From Chitinophaga pinensis (GTDB taxonomy: Bacteria > Bacteroidota > Bacteroidia > UBA7662), in the NCBI GenBank assembly GCA_945874665.1, contig CAMCHJ010000011.1, positions 1-61,673 of the forward strand: a stretch of DNA of 61,673 bases, written 5' to 3'. Of this stretch, positions 49,201 through 60,000 are shown piece after piece (position 1 is the first letter of the stretch; each line of letters opens with the position of its first letter). A program made the position numbers and the translations under genes. Below the pieces are notes generated by a model. That model was not told where the DNA came from. It did not search any database and saw only the letters and a list, made by a program, of their open reading frames with translations.

Positions 49201-50555
49201 CCCCAATGAACGTAGTAGTTTCTCGTTCAGGTGAAATCCGCATTTCACATCCAGAAACCAAGCAAGCTTTGATGACCAACGTATTGCCATACGGAGCCGT
49301 TTTATCGGTTAAGCCGGGTGATATGATCAACAAGGGTGATAAAATCTGCGTATGGGACCCATACAATGCCGTAATCATTTCTGAATTTGATGGTAAGGCA
49401 GATTTCGAACACATTGTAGAAGGCATGACCTTCCGCGAGGAGTCGGATGAGCAAACTGGTCACAAAGAAAAAGTAATCATCGAAACCAAGGATAAGACCC
49501 GTAACCCTGCTATTCGCATCGTGAACAGCAAGGGCGACAACCTCCGTACGTACAACCTACCTGTAGGTGCGCACATATCGGTGGACGAAAAAACGACGGT
49601 TATCCCTGGTCAAGTTATTGCTAAAATCCCGCGTTCTACCACCAAAACGCGTGACATCACCGGTGGTTTACCACGTGTAACCGAATTGTTTGAAGCCCGT
49701 AACCCATCTAATCCGGCCGTTGTGTCTGAGATCGACGGTGTAGTAAGCTTCGGCGGCGTTAAGCGCGGTAACCGTGAAATCCAGGTAGAATCACGCGATG
49801 GCCAAATCAAAAAGTACCTCGTTCCGTTGAGCAAGCACATCCTGGTTCAGGATGGTGACTTTGTGAAAGCTGGCGATGCCCTTTCGGATGGTGCCATTAC
49901 GCCTGCTGCGATCTTATCGATCAAAGGTCCAGGTGCGGTGCAAGAATACCTCGTAAACAACATCCAGGAAGTTTATCGCTTGCAGGGTGTGAAAATCAAC
50001 GACAAGCATTTTGAAGTAATCGTGCGTCAGATGATGCAGAAAGTTGTAATCATTGATCCAGGCAACACTACTTTCCTCGAGCAGGAAGTGGCCGACAAGC
50101 TTGAGTTCATGGAGATGAACAACTGGATTTACGACAAGATGATCGTGACTGAATCGGGTGATTCGAGCAATATGCGTGTAGGGCAATTGGTATCGTTGCG
50201 TAAGTTGCGCGACGAGAACTCAATGCTCAAGCGCAAAGACTTGGCACAAGTGCAGTACCAAGAGGCGATGCCAGCGACTTCGCAGAGCATGCTTCAAGGT
50301 ATCACACGGGCTTCATTAGGCACACGCAGCTTTATTTCAGCTGCCTCGTTCCAGGAAACCACCAAGGTATTGAACGAAGCTGCGATTGCAGGTAAGGTTG
50401 ATGAATTGGCTGGCTTGAAGGAAAACGTGATCGTGGGTCACTTGATTCCTGCCGGTACAGGTCTTCGTCACTACGAAAAAATCGTTGTAGGCTCACGTGA
50501 AGAGTACGAGAAGCTGATGGCTTCGAAGGCGCTCGACACTGAGACCATTGATTAA
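46260..50555 (+). CDS. rpoC: RNA polymerase beta' subunit
   Basis: A 1431-residue beta' subunit. The N-terminal zinc site [16 protein letters not shown], the catalytic NADFDGD (472-478, Mg-binding Asp triad), and the second zinc site [15 protein letters not shown] are all intact. The trigger loop and the [19 protein letters not shown] block are present. GGAGG at 46246-46250 gives one of the few Shine-Dalgarno sites. It is longer than E. coli beta' by a few residues only. Confidence 0.97.
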   Translation: MSFKKEFKIKSNFTKIRIGLASPETILDRSYGEVTKPETINYRTYKPEMGGLFCERIFGPTKDYECHCGKYKRIRYKGIVCDRCGVEVTEKKVRRERMGHIKLVVPVAHIWYFRSLPNKIGYLLGLPTKKLDMIIYYERYVVIQAGLKDVDGIRKMDFLTEEEYLDIIDSLPRENQYLEETDPNKFIAKMGADALHDLLARIDLDELSYQLRHQAATETSQQRKSEALKRLKIVEAFRGANMHMVNRPEWMIVKMVPVIPPELRPLVPLEGGRFATSDLNDLYRRVIIRNNRLKRLIEIKAPDVILRNEKRMLQESVDSLFDNSRKVNAVKADGNRALKSLSDMLKGKQGRFRQNLLGKRVDYSGRSVIVVGPELKLHECGLPKDMAAELFKPFIIRKMIERGIVKTVKSAKKIVDRKDPVVWDILENVMKGHPVLLNRAPTLHRLGIQAFQPKMIEGKAIQLHPLVCTAFNADFDGDQMAVHVPLGHAAVLEAQMLMLSSHNILNPANGSPITVPSQDMVLGLYYITKGRKSTPEVKVKGEGLTFYSSEEAIIAYNDGKVALHAWVKVRTQVRDKETNTLSTKVIDTTVGRIMFNQVAPDAIGFVNELLTKKSLRDLIGEIVRWTDLPTTAKFLDDIKNLGFRMAFQGGLSFNLNDVMIPDNKVTLLAEAQKEVNEVTNNYNMGFITNNERYNQVIDIWTRINSRITDTLMREIAADKQGFNSVYMMLDSGARGSKEQIRQLGGMRGLMAKPQKSGGAGEIIENPILSNFKEGLSVLEYFISTHGARKGLADTALKTADAGYLTRRLHDVAQDVVITESDCGTLRGIETSALKDNEDIVESLNERIVGRVVLNDLINPLTKELIIAAGEEITEDIANVIDSSPIDSVEIRSVLTCESKIGVCAKCYGRNLATNKMVQMGEAVGVIAAQSIGEPGTQLTLRTFHVGGVAGNIATESQLVAKFGGLVEFDEVRTVNYKGGDAPMNVVVSRSGEIRISHPETKQALMTNVLPYGAVLSVKPGDMINKGDKICVWDPYNAVIISEFDGKADFEHIVEGMTFREESDEQTGHKEKVIIETKDKTRNPAIRIVNSKGDNLRTYNLPVGAHISVDEKTTVIPGQVIAKIPRSTTKTRDITGGLPRVTELFEARNPSNPAVVSEIDGVVSFGGVKRGNREIQVESRDGQIKKYLVPLSKHILVQDGDFVKAGDALSDGAITPAAILSIKGPGAVQEYLVNNIQEVYRLQGVKINDKHFEVIVRQMMQKVVIIDPGNTTFLEQEVADKLEFMEMNNWIYDKMIVTESGDSSNMRVGQLVSLRKLRDENSMLKRKDLAQVQYQEAMPATSQSMLQGITRASLGTRSFISAASFQETTKVLNEAAIAGKVDELAGLKENVIVGHLIPAGTGLRHYEKIVVGSREEYEKLMASKALDTETID

Positions 50556-50579
50556 TTAATTTTTAGTGTTTTTTTAACT

Positions 50580-50621
50580 GGAAAGGGAGTCGGGCAACCG
50601 CACTCCCTTTTCCTTATTTTT
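50580..50621 (+). terminator. Intrinsic terminator after rpoC
   Basis: GGAAAGGGAGT (50580-50590) pairs with ACTCCCTTTTCC (50602-50613), with an inner CGG-GCAA-CCG stem and small bulges. It is followed by TTATTTTTG. It would end the long transcript that began at the tRNAs. Confidence 0.8.
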
Positions 50622-50622
50622 G
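50615..50622 (+). promoter_or_regulatory. -7-like element before the DUF3467 gene
   Basis: TATTTTTG matches TAnnTTTG, overlaps the terminator tail, and ends 5 bases before the ATG at 50628. No -33 TTG is seen. Confidence 0.3.
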
Positions 50623-50627
50623 CCTTT

Positions 50628-50942
50628 ATGTCAAATCAACCAGATCCTAATCAAATCAACATCGAGCTCGGCGAGGACGTTGCAGACGGTGTTTATAGCA
50701 ATTTAGCCATCATCACCCATTCGAATGCTGAGTTTGTGATTGATTTTGCGCGCATGATGCCCGGTGTACCCAAAGCCCGTGTGAAGTCACGCATTATCCT
50801 CACCCCGCACCATGCCAAGCGTTTGTTGGCGGCTTTGGCCGACAACGTGAGCAAATTTGAGCAGGTGCATGGCGAAATTGAAACCAACGATCATGCGGGC
50901 GGATTGCCGATGACTTTTGGGGGGCCAACAGCACAGGCATGA
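50628..50942 (+). CDS. DUF3467 family protein
   Basis: A 104-residue protein. YSNLAIITHSNAEFVIDFAR, then MMPGVPKARVKSRIILTPHH and AKRLLAALADNVSKFEQVHG, is the DUF3467 pattern. The function is unknown. Its position directly after rpoC is conserved across Bacteroidota. The stop overlaps the next gene as ATGA. Confidence 0.88.
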   Translation: MSNQPDPNQINIELGEDVADGVYSNLAIITHSNAEFVIDFARMMPGVPKARVKSRIILTPHHAKRLLAALADNVSKFEQVHGEIETNDHAGGLPMTFGGPTAQA

Positions 50943-51316
50943 GTTTCAGCATTAAATCTTCGGAGGCTGGTAAATTGCGCGCCTTTGCGGTGCAGTTGAT
51001 GGCCAAAGAAAGCTGGTATGAGCGGCAGCAGTTTGAAGAGTTGGTAGTGTTTCGCTACGATGACTTGCTATTTGGCATGCTTGACGTGATGCGGAATACT
51101 GACTTTATTTATGAATTCGATTGGATGGGCTTTGGCAAACAAGCCGAGCAGCTGGTAGCTAAGCCGGAGTTGCTGGCGGTTGCCGACCTCGAAACCTTGC
51201 GCAAGCTTTTTACAGCGCACAGTCGCAACGAATCGCTCAACGACGGCCACCTGGCAGATATGATTGACGACGGCCACCTGAAATTAGCCGTAAAACGCTT
51301 AACACAGTTGCTGTAA
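50939..51316 (+). CDS. DUF6508-like protein
   Basis: A 125-residue protein of unknown function. The C-terminal half, with YEFDWMGFGKQAEQLVAKPE, LLAVADLETLRKLFTAHSRN and GHLADMIDDGHLKLAVKRL, resembles the DUF6508 family. I place it there from memory of that motif rather than a search. It overlaps the DUF3467 gene by 4 bases, so the two are translated together. Confidence 0.6.
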   Translation: MSFSIKSSEAGKLRAFAVQLMAKESWYERQQFEELVVFRYDDLLFGMLDVMRNTDFIYEFDWMGFGKQAEQLVAKPELLAVADLETLRKLFTAHSRNESLNDGHLADMIDDGHLKLAVKRLTQLL

Positions 51317-51339
51317 AACAATTATCAGTATATTGGGGG

Positions 51340-51951
51340 ATGATGCGCAAATGGTGGGTCATCCCTTTTTTATTGCTGGCGAGTTTTGCCCAAGCGCAAG
51401 ACTTTAAAGCCGGTGCTGTGTTTGGAGTAAATGGTGCACAACTCGACGGTGATGGCATCGGCGGGTACAACAAACCTGGCCTGTATGGTGGTTTGTATGT
51501 ATCGCGCGAGATCAACGATGCCTTTTTGTGGCAGTTTGAAATTGTGTACAGTGGCAAGGGCAGTCAACGGGTGCTGCGGCCCGACAACCTAGATGAAGGC
51601 CCGTGGCTGCGGTTAAGCATGCATTACATTGATATTCCCGTAACGGTGCATTACAAGTATACGGATACTTGGCATTTTCACGCTGGGGTAGGTCTCAATT
51701 ATTTGATTGGTTTTAGTTACAGAGATTTGCGGCTGCAAAATCTGAATACCAACTTTACCAATTTTGAAACAGCCTTGCATTTTGGCAGTTCTTATGCATT
51801 GATGAAAGACTTGGAAGTATTTGGGCGCTACAGTTACAGCATGTTTTCGATTGACCCGGGTGGTCCGAGGGTACCGTTTTTTTCGGTTTTACAGCGCGGG
51901 GCTTTCAATAATTTGATTACGCTGGGTGTACGTTACCAGCTTAAAAGTTAA
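51340..51951 (+). CDS. Outer-membrane beta-barrel (porin-like) protein
   Basis: A 203-residue exported protein. MMRKWWVIPFLLLASFAQAQ is a signal peptide. The mature chain shows alternating amphipathic strands with aromatic girdles (FLWQFEIVYSG, WLRLSMHYIDIPVTVHYKYT, WHFHAGVGLNYLIGFSY, EVFGRYSYSMFS) and ends TLGVRYQLKS, like small 8-stranded OmpA/PorT-type barrels in Bacteroidota. TTG 51308-51310 and TATATTGG 51329-51336 may be a weak promoter. Its stop shares TTAA with the convergent gene at 51948. Confidence 0.8.
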   Translation: MMRKWWVIPFLLLASFAQAQDFKAGAVFGVNGAQLDGDGIGGYNKPGLYGGLYVSREINDAFLWQFEIVYSGKGSQRVLRPDNLDEGPWLRLSMHYIDIPVTVHYKYTDTWHFHAGVGLNYLIGFSYRDLRLQNLNTNFTNFETALHFGSSYALMKDLEVFGRYSYSMFSIDPGGPRVPFFSVLQRGAFNNLITLGVRYQLKS

Positions 51952-53408
51952 ATCACGCCGTCGAGTTTCATTTTGTGGTGGGCGGTGAGTCCGCTGAGCA
52001 CCACGCCTGGAATGCCCTGACCAGGGTAGGTGGCATCGCCACACACGTAAAATTGGCCTTTTTTAAGGCGTGCGCCCATCATTTGCCAAGGTTTGATGGC
52101 TTTGTACTGTGGATAGCCGCCCACAAAACCCCATTTACGGCCAGTCCATTTGGCCCAGCTCGCGGGACCAGAGCTGTGTAAGTAGTTAATATTCGCTTTC
52201 AAAATCATGTCTTTTTCCTCGAGCAGATCTAAAATGGCGGCTTCCAGTTCTGCTCGGTTTTCGACGAGGTTATGTGCAGGATTGTGCCAATGGGTGCTTA
52301 CGGATGCAGCCATTTGTCCTTGCGGCGCGCGGCTCACATCGCTTGCCGGGTGCAGGGAGAGGAAGATGCTCTTGCTCGGTAAACCCGGCAGGCCCTTCGG
52401 CAAATGAATTTGGTAATGCAGACAGTTGTAGCTGCGGTGCGGGGTAAAGCCGATGCCCAGTTGCAGGGCGCTACTCAATTTTTCGGAGGGCAGGAGTTTG
52501 GTGCGGAGGATCGATTTTTCGCGGCCGGGTGCGAGCATATCGGCCAGGTTGTTGAGTGGAATGGCCGATACAACCGTGTCGTAGGTCGCGGTTTCTTGAG
52601 CGGTTTCGATGGTTACGGCATTGGGGAGCAGGTGTATGGCGCGGACAGCGGTGCGCAAGCGGATTTCACCAGCCCGCTGTTCGATGTATTGCACAAAAGG
52701 CTCCACGAGCTTGAGTAGTCCGCCTGGCATGTAGTAATTCCCGAAGTTGGTGTAGCAAAGGGCGGTTGCTCCGAAGAGCATGTTGACTTCGCGGTGGGTG
52801 TTTTGGGCGGTAATCAGGAGTTGCTCGTCAATAAACTCCACAAATTCACGGTGCTGGAGCAGGCCGTGCTTGCGTAATAAATCTTCTACTGTTGAAAAAG
52901 CAGCCGGTAAAGCGGCCAGCTGCCCAAAGGCAAAGCCCTGCGCCAAACTCAAGAGGTCAGCCAAATTTTGAGGAGGAAAGGCCAATTGTTGGCTCGAAAT
53001 CCCCCAAACCTGTAAGCTGATGCGGTAGCATTCTTCCCAAAAACCCCTTTGTCCTGCCACTCCAAAATGCAATTCGGCCTCAGTAATCCATGCTCCCAAG
53101 TTTTGATGGCGCGTAATCAAACGGTCCTTAAAAAGCACTTGCATAGGTGTTTCGAGCTTTTGTGCAGGCAATTCAAGCCCGGTTTCTTGCAAAAGCCGGT
53201 GTAAAGGCATGCCTTCATCTAAGCCCACCAAAGTGGTAGCCCCCGTTTCAAACCAAAACCCCTTGCGCCAATAGCTGCTGCTGCAACCGCCTGGCATCCA
53301 GTTTTGCTCGTAAAGGGTAACTTGGGCACCGTCGCGGGCCAGCAAACTGGCCACGGTGATGCCGGCCATGCCCGAACCTATAACAGCTATTTTTTTAGGA
53401 GAATGCAT
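51948..53408 (-). CDS. CrtI/retinol-saturase-like FAD-dependent oxidoreductase
   Basis: A 486-residue flavoprotein. The dinucleotide-binding site is GSGMAGITVASLLARDG (11-27) followed by the acidic strand end TLYEQNWMPGGCSSSYWRKG. The C-terminal FAD motif is YVCGDATYPGQGIPGVVLSG. The layout fits phytoene desaturase, carotene isomerase or all-trans-retinol 13,14-reductase, which act on polyene chains. No crtB or other carotenoid gene is adjacent, so the substrate is open. It lies 58 bases downstream of the subtilase gene on the same strand. Confidence 0.82.
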   Translation of the reverse strand: MHSPKKIAVIGSGMAGITVASLLARDGAQVTLYEQNWMPGGCSSSYWRKGFWFETGATTLVGLDEGMPLHRLLQETGLELPAQKLETPMQVLFKDRLITRHQNLGAWITEAELHFGVAGQRGFWEECYRISLQVWGISSQQLAFPPQNLADLLSLAQGFAFGQLAALPAAFSTVEDLLRKHGLLQHREFVEFIDEQLLITAQNTHREVNMLFGATALCYTNFGNYYMPGGLLKLVEPFVQYIEQRAGEIRLRTAVRAIHLLPNAVTIETAQETATYDTVVSAIPLNNLADMLAPGREKSILRTKLLPSEKLSSALQLGIGFTPHRSYNCLHYQIHLPKGLPGLPSKSIFLSLHPASDVSRAPQGQMAASVSTHWHNPAHNLVENRAELEAAILDLLEEKDMILKANINYLHSSGPASWAKWTGRKWGFVGGYPQYKAIKPWQMMGARLKKGQFYVCGDATYPGQGIPGVVLSGLTAHHKMKLDGVI

Positions 53409-53422
53409 GCTTATTGAACAGC

Positions 53423-53449
53423 AAAAGCCAGACTTAGTTTCTGGCTTTT
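53423..53449 (-). terminator. Terminator of the subtilase gene
   Basis: A perfect 10-bp stem, AAAAGCCAGA (53423-53432) and TCTGGCTTTT (53440-53449), with a 7-base loop. On the minus strand it ends in a TTTT run within the stem, typical of a short intrinsic terminator, and lies just upstream of the CrtI-like gene. Confidence 0.75.
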
Positions 53450-53466
53450 GTAGGAAAAGATCGGTT

Positions 53467-56400
53467 TTATTGCTTCACAAAGCGCTTTACCACGTTAAAG
53501 TCGCGGCCTTGCAACTGCAGCAGGTAAATGCCAGTAGGCCACTGACCAAGTTGCAGCAATTCCGTATTGTTTTCTTGCGAAGGCGAAAAACGGGCAAGCG
53601 CTTGTCCCATGGTGTTCCGCAATACCATTTGCTCGACCTGTAAATCTCCCCATTCGATTTGAATGGCGGCTTGTGCAGGATTGGGATACAGCTTGATCTG
53701 TGCCGCAGCCAGTTCTTGCACGCTCACGCCTTGGATAATGGTGACGGCGTTGTTGAGCACAAAAGTATCGGTGCAACTGGCGTTGCTGGCATAAATGGTG
53801 ATGGTATAAGTGCCCTGCTGGGTATATGCTTTGGTTGGAGCAAAGCCCGTAGCGGTAGTGCCATCCCCAAAATCCCATAGATAAGTAGTGGCGAACAGAC
53901 TTAAGTTGATCAACGGCAGGTTGTTGCCGGCGTTGATGGTGCTGTTGGCGAGGCGAAAATCTGCTACCGGTGCATTTGGCACATTTACCGTGAGGGCAAA
54001 AGTGTCGCTTCCCAAGCTATTATAGCCAATAAGTTGCACCAAATAGCTGCCACTTACCAAGCGCTGGGTGGGATTGTTGGTGGTTGAGGTGAGGGTAGAT
54101 CCAAATTTCCAGAGGATGCTGTCGGCGTTAAAAAGGTTCGATTGGAAAGCCACATCTACCGAGTCACAGCCGCTTTGCATATTGAAGCTAAAATTCACGA
54201 TAGGTTTCATTTGGCTGATGAGCAGCTGGATATCGTCGAGGTAGAGGTTATTGCCGTTCTGGTTGATGCCCTCAAAGCGCAAAACAATGTCGCCAGTGCC
54301 GCGGTAGCTGCTCAAATCTACCACGTCTTGGCGCCAGTGGAGGGGATTCACGGCAGTGAATGCAGTGGCTTGGGGCGCTACTGTAGCTAAACTATCACCG
54401 GTTTTGAGGTAAACAGGCGTCCAATTGCTGCCGCAGTCGGTGCTTACCGAAATGCGTAGGCCGTCTTGACTGCTGCTGGTTTTTTGCGCATAAGCCACGC
54501 CAAAGCGCAATTGGAAAATGCCACTGTCGGGCGCAATAAAACGTTGCGTTTCTAGGTAATCGCGGGCATCTAGATCAGGATAATTGAAAAAGTTCATAAA
54601 GGCCGAGCGACTGCCACGCGGTCTGCCGCTCGTAGCGGTGATGCCCCAGCCAATATTACCATCGGGATTAAGCGCAAAAAGCTGCGATTGGGATAAGTTA
54701 GGGGACTCAAAGCCTTCAATCAGCGGCGGGTTAACCAGGCTGCGCTTGTTGATGATGCGCGTCATTTGGTTGTCGAAGGTATCGATTTCGGCCAAGGCGC
54801 TGTCGAGCAGGATGCGAAAGGTGAACGAAACGCTCGGACTGCCAGCTGGGAAAGCCACCGTAGGCAATTGCAGCGTATCGGCTTGGTTGGTAGCCAAACT
54901 GCCGGTCCATGCAAAAGATGTAAACGGCCCGCTGCTGCCCATGCGGTAGGAAATGGTGGCTGCGCTGATGGTTGAATCGCCTAAATTAAGGAAGCTGATG
55001 CGTGGACTGATGCTGTCGCCGCACACGATGCTTTGAGGTGCCACGAGTGCTTGGGCGCGCACATTCATAGCACCGTAATTTGGTCGAGCCGGAATGTGGT
55101 TTTGTGCGAGCAAATAGTTAAAAGCCGCATCTAAATTCATCAAACCGTTGCCATAAACATTGTCTTCGCCCGGATCACCCATATCGGTAGCCGAGTAATA
55201 AATTGCGCGCAGGATGGCGCTGCCCGACAAATAGGGAAAGGCTTCTTTGAGTAATAAAACCGCGCCGGCTACATGTGGTGCTGCCATGGAGGTGCCTGTG
55301 AGACTTGCGTAGCCCGAGGCGCCACTAGCCGAGCGCACATTGGTGCCGGGAGCAACCACTTCGGGTTTGATATTGAGTTCTGGGTTGGGACTGATGCAGA
55401 TGGACGGGCCGCGGCTGCTGCTGTTGGCTATGGGAAAGCCAGGTACTGCACCTTGGATATTGCCCGTGCAAAACACATTTACTTCATTGGTATTCACGTT
55501 TTTGGGCGAGGTGATGGTGGAGGTGCCTGGGCCGCTGTTACCCGCTGAAAACACCACCGCTACGCCTGCCGCTTCGAGGGCATTGAGTATCGGCACTACA
55601 GAACTGCTACATTCGGCTGTACTTGCAGTACCGCCCCAGCTGTTGTTGATCACATCAGGAACGTCGTTGGTTGTATTCAGATTGCCATCTGGATTAAGCG
55701 CCCATTGAAAAGCACCCGTAGTACCACCTGAACCAGCGCAAAGCGAGCCTGCGGCAATCCATTGGGCGTTAAAGGCCAAGCCAATGGTGTCGAAAGTGCT
55801 GAGTTGCAGTCCAACCATGGTGCCAATGGTGTGCGTGCCGTGGTTGTTGCCGTTGCTGCAGGCGGTGGGAGAGGTGCCCGGACCAAACCAAGCGTGGTTG
55901 GCGGGTACAAAGTTGCCGCGCCAGCGACTGCTGATGCTGGGGTGTTGTAGGGTAACGCCGTTATCGCTGTTCATGCCCAAGCGGCCGCGACCGGTGTAAT
56001 CACGGGACCAAAGGGCGGGGGCTTTTACAACGCGCAAGCCGATTTCCGAGCCATTGGGGGCGTTTGGACTGTTGGGCGACTCCACTACAGGGTCAATCAC
56101 GTGGTACTGGTCCATGTCTTCTTCCATAACCTCAATGCCATTCGTGCTGTTTACCAAGGCCAAAATCAAGGCAGGTTTGGCTTCAATCACCAATAAATTG
56201 GCAATCCAATAGGGGATGATGTACTTGAGGTGGTTAGGCATTTCGCGCTCAAGCTGCTCAATTTTGCTGATCCAGGCGGGTTGCGTGGCTGCAGCTTTTT
56301 CGAAGAGCAGGGTGGTGGTTATGCGCACTCGATCATTGAAATGCGTCTTTTGAAGGTCAAAAGCCTGGCCAAGAGAATCAACATTGATGCGGTCGGACAA

Positions 56401-56541
56401 TAAAATCCGTACGCGATAAAAGGTATTGGTATGGTAAGGATTGGTTAAATTTTCATGTAAAGCTGGCTCAATACTGCTCATTTGGGCGGAGGCGAGTCCG
56501 TGCACCAAGAGCGCACTGAAAATGGCTATTAACTTCTTCAT
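53467..56541 (-). CDS. Secreted S8-family (subtilisin-like) protease with T9SS sorting domain
   Basis: A 1024-residue exocellular serine protease. The signal peptide is MKKLIAIFSALLVHGLASAQ (1-20), followed by a propeptide-like region (about 35-145). The peptidase domain (about 160-470) has Asp193 in NSDNGV, His234 in NNHGTH, Asn335 in SAGNSG and Ser418 in GTSMAAPH. The Asp motif lacks the usual VAVIDTGV context. Next come a CARDB-like region, a MAM-like module near 600-770 (GDIVLRFEGI, LYLDDIQLL) and two PKD-type domains (TYLWDFGDGTT). The C-terminus is a type A T9SS sorting domain (LYPNPAQAAIQIEW, GIYLLQLQGR). Confidence 0.92.
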   Translation of the reverse strand: MKKLIAIFSALLVHGLASAQMSSIEPALHENLTNPYHTNTFYRVRILLSDRINVDSLGQAFDLQKTHFNDRVRITTTLLFEKAAATQPAWISKIEQLEREMPNHLKYIIPYWIANLLVIEAKPALILALVNSTNGIEVMEEDMDQYHVIDPVVESPNSPNAPNGSEIGLRVVKAPALWSRDYTGRGRLGMNSDNGVTLQHPSISSRWRGNFVPANHAWFGPGTSPTACSNGNNHGTHTIGTMVGLQLSTFDTIGLAFNAQWIAAGSLCAGSGGTTGAFQWALNPDGNLNTTNDVPDVINNSWGGTASTAECSSSVVPILNALEAAGVAVVFSAGNSGPGTSTITSPKNVNTNEVNVFCTGNIQGAVPGFPIANSSSRGPSICISPNPELNIKPEVVAPGTNVRSASGASGYASLTGTSMAAPHVAGAVLLLKEAFPYLSGSAILRAIYYSATDMGDPGEDNVYGNGLMNLDAAFNYLLAQNHIPARPNYGAMNVRAQALVAPQSIVCGDSISPRISFLNLGDSTISAATISYRMGSSGPFTSFAWTGSLATNQADTLQLPTVAFPAGSPSVSFTFRILLDSALAEIDTFDNQMTRIINKRSLVNPPLIEGFESPNLSQSQLFALNPDGNIGWGITATSGRPRGSRSAFMNFFNYPDLDARDYLETQRFIAPDSGIFQLRFGVAYAQKTSSSQDGLRISVSTDCGSNWTPVYLKTGDSLATVAPQATAFTAVNPLHWRQDVVDLSSYRGTGDIVLRFEGINQNGNNLYLDDIQLLISQMKPIVNFSFNMQSGCDSVDVAFQSNLFNADSILWKFGSTLTSTTNNPTQRLVSGSYLVQLIGYNSLGSDTFALTVNVPNAPVADFRLANSTINAGNNLPLINLSLFATTYLWDFGDGTTATGFAPTKAYTQQGTYTITIYASNASCTDTFVLNNAVTIIQGVSVQELAAAQIKLYPNPAQAAIQIEWGDLQVEQMVLRNTMGQALARFSPSQENNTELLQLGQWPTGIYLLQLQGRDFNVVKRFVKQ

Positions 56542-57056
56542 GTAGCTGATAAATTTGTTGAAATACGAACGTATTAAGTTTTTTCAAATAATGTTCATTC
56601 ACCAATATAGTAGATGAAAATGACATCTATACGCAGTGCGCCTCTAATTAAGGAAGAAAAGGCATTTGAGTGGAGTGTTTTCTGTGGTGCCGGCAAGTTT
56701 TCAAACGCTGATCCAATGGAGCGATACTATATTTACGTATGGGTGATGTAGGCCCTGGGGCCCTATTTTTGAGCAAAATTGGTTGGGTTGAAGTGGTTTT
56801 GGTGGAGAAATGTCCCTTCTAAGTGAATAAGAAAAACCGAGTACAAATTTGGCTCTTGGCCTTTCAGATAAGGCATGTTTTCTTAAAATTAAGCTGGCTT
56901 TCTGGCTGTACAGGGCCTCTTGTGGCTTGAGGGCGAACTGGTTGCGGCATATGGAGGGAAGAGGTGGTTTTTTTGTTAATGTTTTGAATAATCTTCATAA
57001 AGACTTGCGACTTAAAATCACAATCAGTATTATTGAGGTTCTATTAAACTTGTTGT
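56542..57056. other. 515-bp intergenic region between divergent secreted-protein genes
   Basis: This is the upstream region for both the subtilase gene (-) and the giant gene at 57057 (+). TAAACTTG at 57045-57052 is a near-match to a -7 box but sits only 4 bases before the ATG and lacks a partner. On the minus strand TACGTTCG near 56574 is a weak match. A GC-rich near-palindrome around GGCCCTGGGGCCC is at about 56752-56764. The open frame 56849-57169 has no coding character. No RNA gene or repeat is recognised. Confidence 0.6.
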
Positions 57057-60000
57057 ATGAAATCAGTATTAATCAAATTATTAATTTTCACATCCCTGCT
57101 TCTAGGTGCTGGGAACGCCTCTGCGCAACAGTACTGTACCTCAGGTGCAACATCTACTGCCGACTCTAAAATCGACAGTGTGATAGTTGCTGGTATTGTG
57201 AGTGGAAGTTCGGCTTCAAACTGTGAAACTTACACAGACAATACCGCGCTGAGCGGCACGGTTATCCAAGGCTCTAGCTACGACATCCGGGTTGTTTCAG
57301 GCACTTGTGGTGGTACGTACACCAGGATGTTCAAGATTTTTGTGGATTGGAACAATGATGGCACGTTTGATCAAGCCATCGATTCGATTGCAACCCTTGG
57401 GCCAACGGCACTTGGCGTGGCTTCAGAGGCCTTTACTCACAACTTTACAGTGCCTTTTGGTATTGCGCCGGGTGCCAAGCGCCTTCGTGTGGTGATGTGC
57501 GAAACTTCGACCCCCGCAACGTTTTCAGCTTGTGGAACGTTTACTTGGGGCGAAACAGAGGACTATACGCTAAACGTTTTGGGTGCCACTGGATTAGATG
57601 CTGGCGTGTCATCTTTGGTTTCTCCAGCAGCACCTTTAACAGGAGGTGCCACCAGTCAAGTGGTTATGAATGTTGGTAATTTCAGGGCGGATCCTGTGGT
57701 GAGCGGAACAGTTGGTTATCAAATTGGAAACAATCCTCCAGTTACAGAAGCCTGGACAGGTTCTATTTTACAGGGTTTAACAGCCACGCATACATTTGCT
57801 ACGCCAGTTACCCTGCCTACAAGTGGTGTATTTACGATACGTACTTGGTTTACAAACGCTAATGGTTTAGGAGTTGACTTAAATCCTGCGAACGATACCT
57901 TGGTGTCGACGCGTTGTATCAGCTTAGCCTCCGGATTATATACTGTAGGTGCAAGTGCTACTGCCAGTTATCCTAGCATACCAGCAGCCTTATCGGCATT
58001 GGCATGCGGTGGTATTGCTGGGAGTGTAACTTTCGCCATCGAGCCAGGTACCTATTATGGCAGTTATACATTGGGTTCTATCATTGGAGCATCAACAACC
58101 AATCAGATTACCTTTACAAGCACTACGGGCTTGGCTGCTGATGTTGTGCTGATTCACGATACGAACGCTAGTGTAACCAATAAAACTATTTTTGCGGTAA
58201 GTAATATTCAGGGTGTAACCTTTAATGCGTTAACCTTCCGCAGAACTGAAAACCAAGCTTCTGGCGTATTTGCAAATCTGCTTGCAACCAATGCAGATAA
58301 TCTGTCAGTGTTGTCTTGCGTATTTGATGAAACGATTCCGCTGGCAAACGTTAACTTCAACAGCCATGGTATTCGTATTGACAATGGTAGCTCTGCGCTG
58401 ATTACAACCAATACCTTTACTGGTTTCCAGCAATCTATCTTTTTAACTGGTCCAGTTACGAACAACAATTATGAAGAGTTTAACAATATCAGCGCGAATA
58501 TTATCAACAACTTCAGAAATGGCATCAGCCTTACCAATCAATCGTTAGCCGTCGTGGCGAGCAATGATATCCAAAATGCTGCTGTACTAAATACAGGTTA
58601 TGGTATTTCGGCTTCAAGGGTTGTGGGTATTGATGTATCGGGTAACAAAATCACTGGTTCAATAGGTACTGGTGGTATTTTTGTTTCAAACGCTAACGAC
58701 AGTATTGGTTTAACCAACAAAGTAGTTAACAATGTAATTTCAGGTAGCGTTGTTTCAACAAGTGGCTTCTCTAGTGTATTTGGCATCAATTTGAGCGGTT
58801 CTTTTAGCGCTACAGCTACGGCACCAGTTAATCCTAAGGATGCCATTGAGTTGAACTACAACACCATTAACATTACCATCGACATGCCGACTACTTCAAC
58901 TTTTGGTTTGTTGAATGTAACTGGTGGAAGCACCACAACACCGGCTTGGAATTCTGTTAAACTAATTAACAACCATGTTGTAGGTACAGGAACCGGTGCA
59001 GGTCTAGGAACGAACTCAGTAGCTGCCTTGTTCGCTCACGATTCGATTGTAGGCGTATTGACCAGTAATCACAACAACTACTTTTTGTCGAATGCCTCAG
59101 GTGTGCCCGTCTTTAACAATTTGATTAGAAATAGCACTGGACCAGTATTGTTTCCAACTGTGGCTGCCTGGACAACCGCTTCAACGCATGATGCAGCGTC
59201 TATTTCTGCCAACCCAGGCTTTACATCTACCAATTTACCGATACCAACAGCAGGTGGAGTTAACAACCTTGGAACACCAGTTGCAACGGTACCTTCTGAT
59301 ATCTTAGGGATTGCGCGTAGCGCCACCACCCCAGACATCGGTGCGTATGAATTTACACCTGCACCGTTTGACTTGGCCGCGATTGGCATTGTTACGCAAG
59401 GCGGTTGTTCTGGTCCAAACCAGCCTATTTCGGTGCGCGTGCGCAACGTGGGCACTTCAACTTGGAATTTCGCAACGAATGCACTTGTGATCAATGTGAA
59501 TGTAGCAGGTGCTAGCACACAAACCTTTAGCTTAACCGTAAATGCAGACAGTATACAGGTAGACAGTGCTCGTAATTATTTGGTAACGAGTGCAGGTAAT
59601 TTCTCTGCGGGTGGTGTACACGTTATTGCAGCTGAATTGGTGTCAAGTGTTGATGGCAATGGATTAAACAATACAACTGCCAGGAATTTGACGATTGTTC
59701 AGCCTTTGGCTGCGCCATATACAGAAGCATTTAATGGTACAGCAATACCTAATAACATCGTGTCGGACATGACTTGGACTAACAATATTGGTGTAGGACA
59801 AACAGGCGGTATGCGTCGCAATGTCTTTTCAACCCTTGTAGGTAATATCAGAACGCCCATTATTGGCCCATTAGATACAGGTGCTGTTTTTGAATTCGAT
59901 TATAAAGTAACAGATTGGTCAAGTTGGGTGTGGCCGGGTGTGCCTTCGCTTTTGAGTCCAGTTGACACCATTAAAATCGAAATGTCTACCAACTGCGGTC

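Noticed and set aside
56765-56781. ATTTTTGAGCAAAAT shared with about 19607-19621
   Set aside because: A single 15-base match within a 61-kb window is expected by chance, and the flanks do not align.
56849-57169. 106-codon open frame upstream of and overlapping the giant gene
   Set aside because: It overlaps the signal-peptide region of the better-supported gene at 57057 in another frame and has no coding features.
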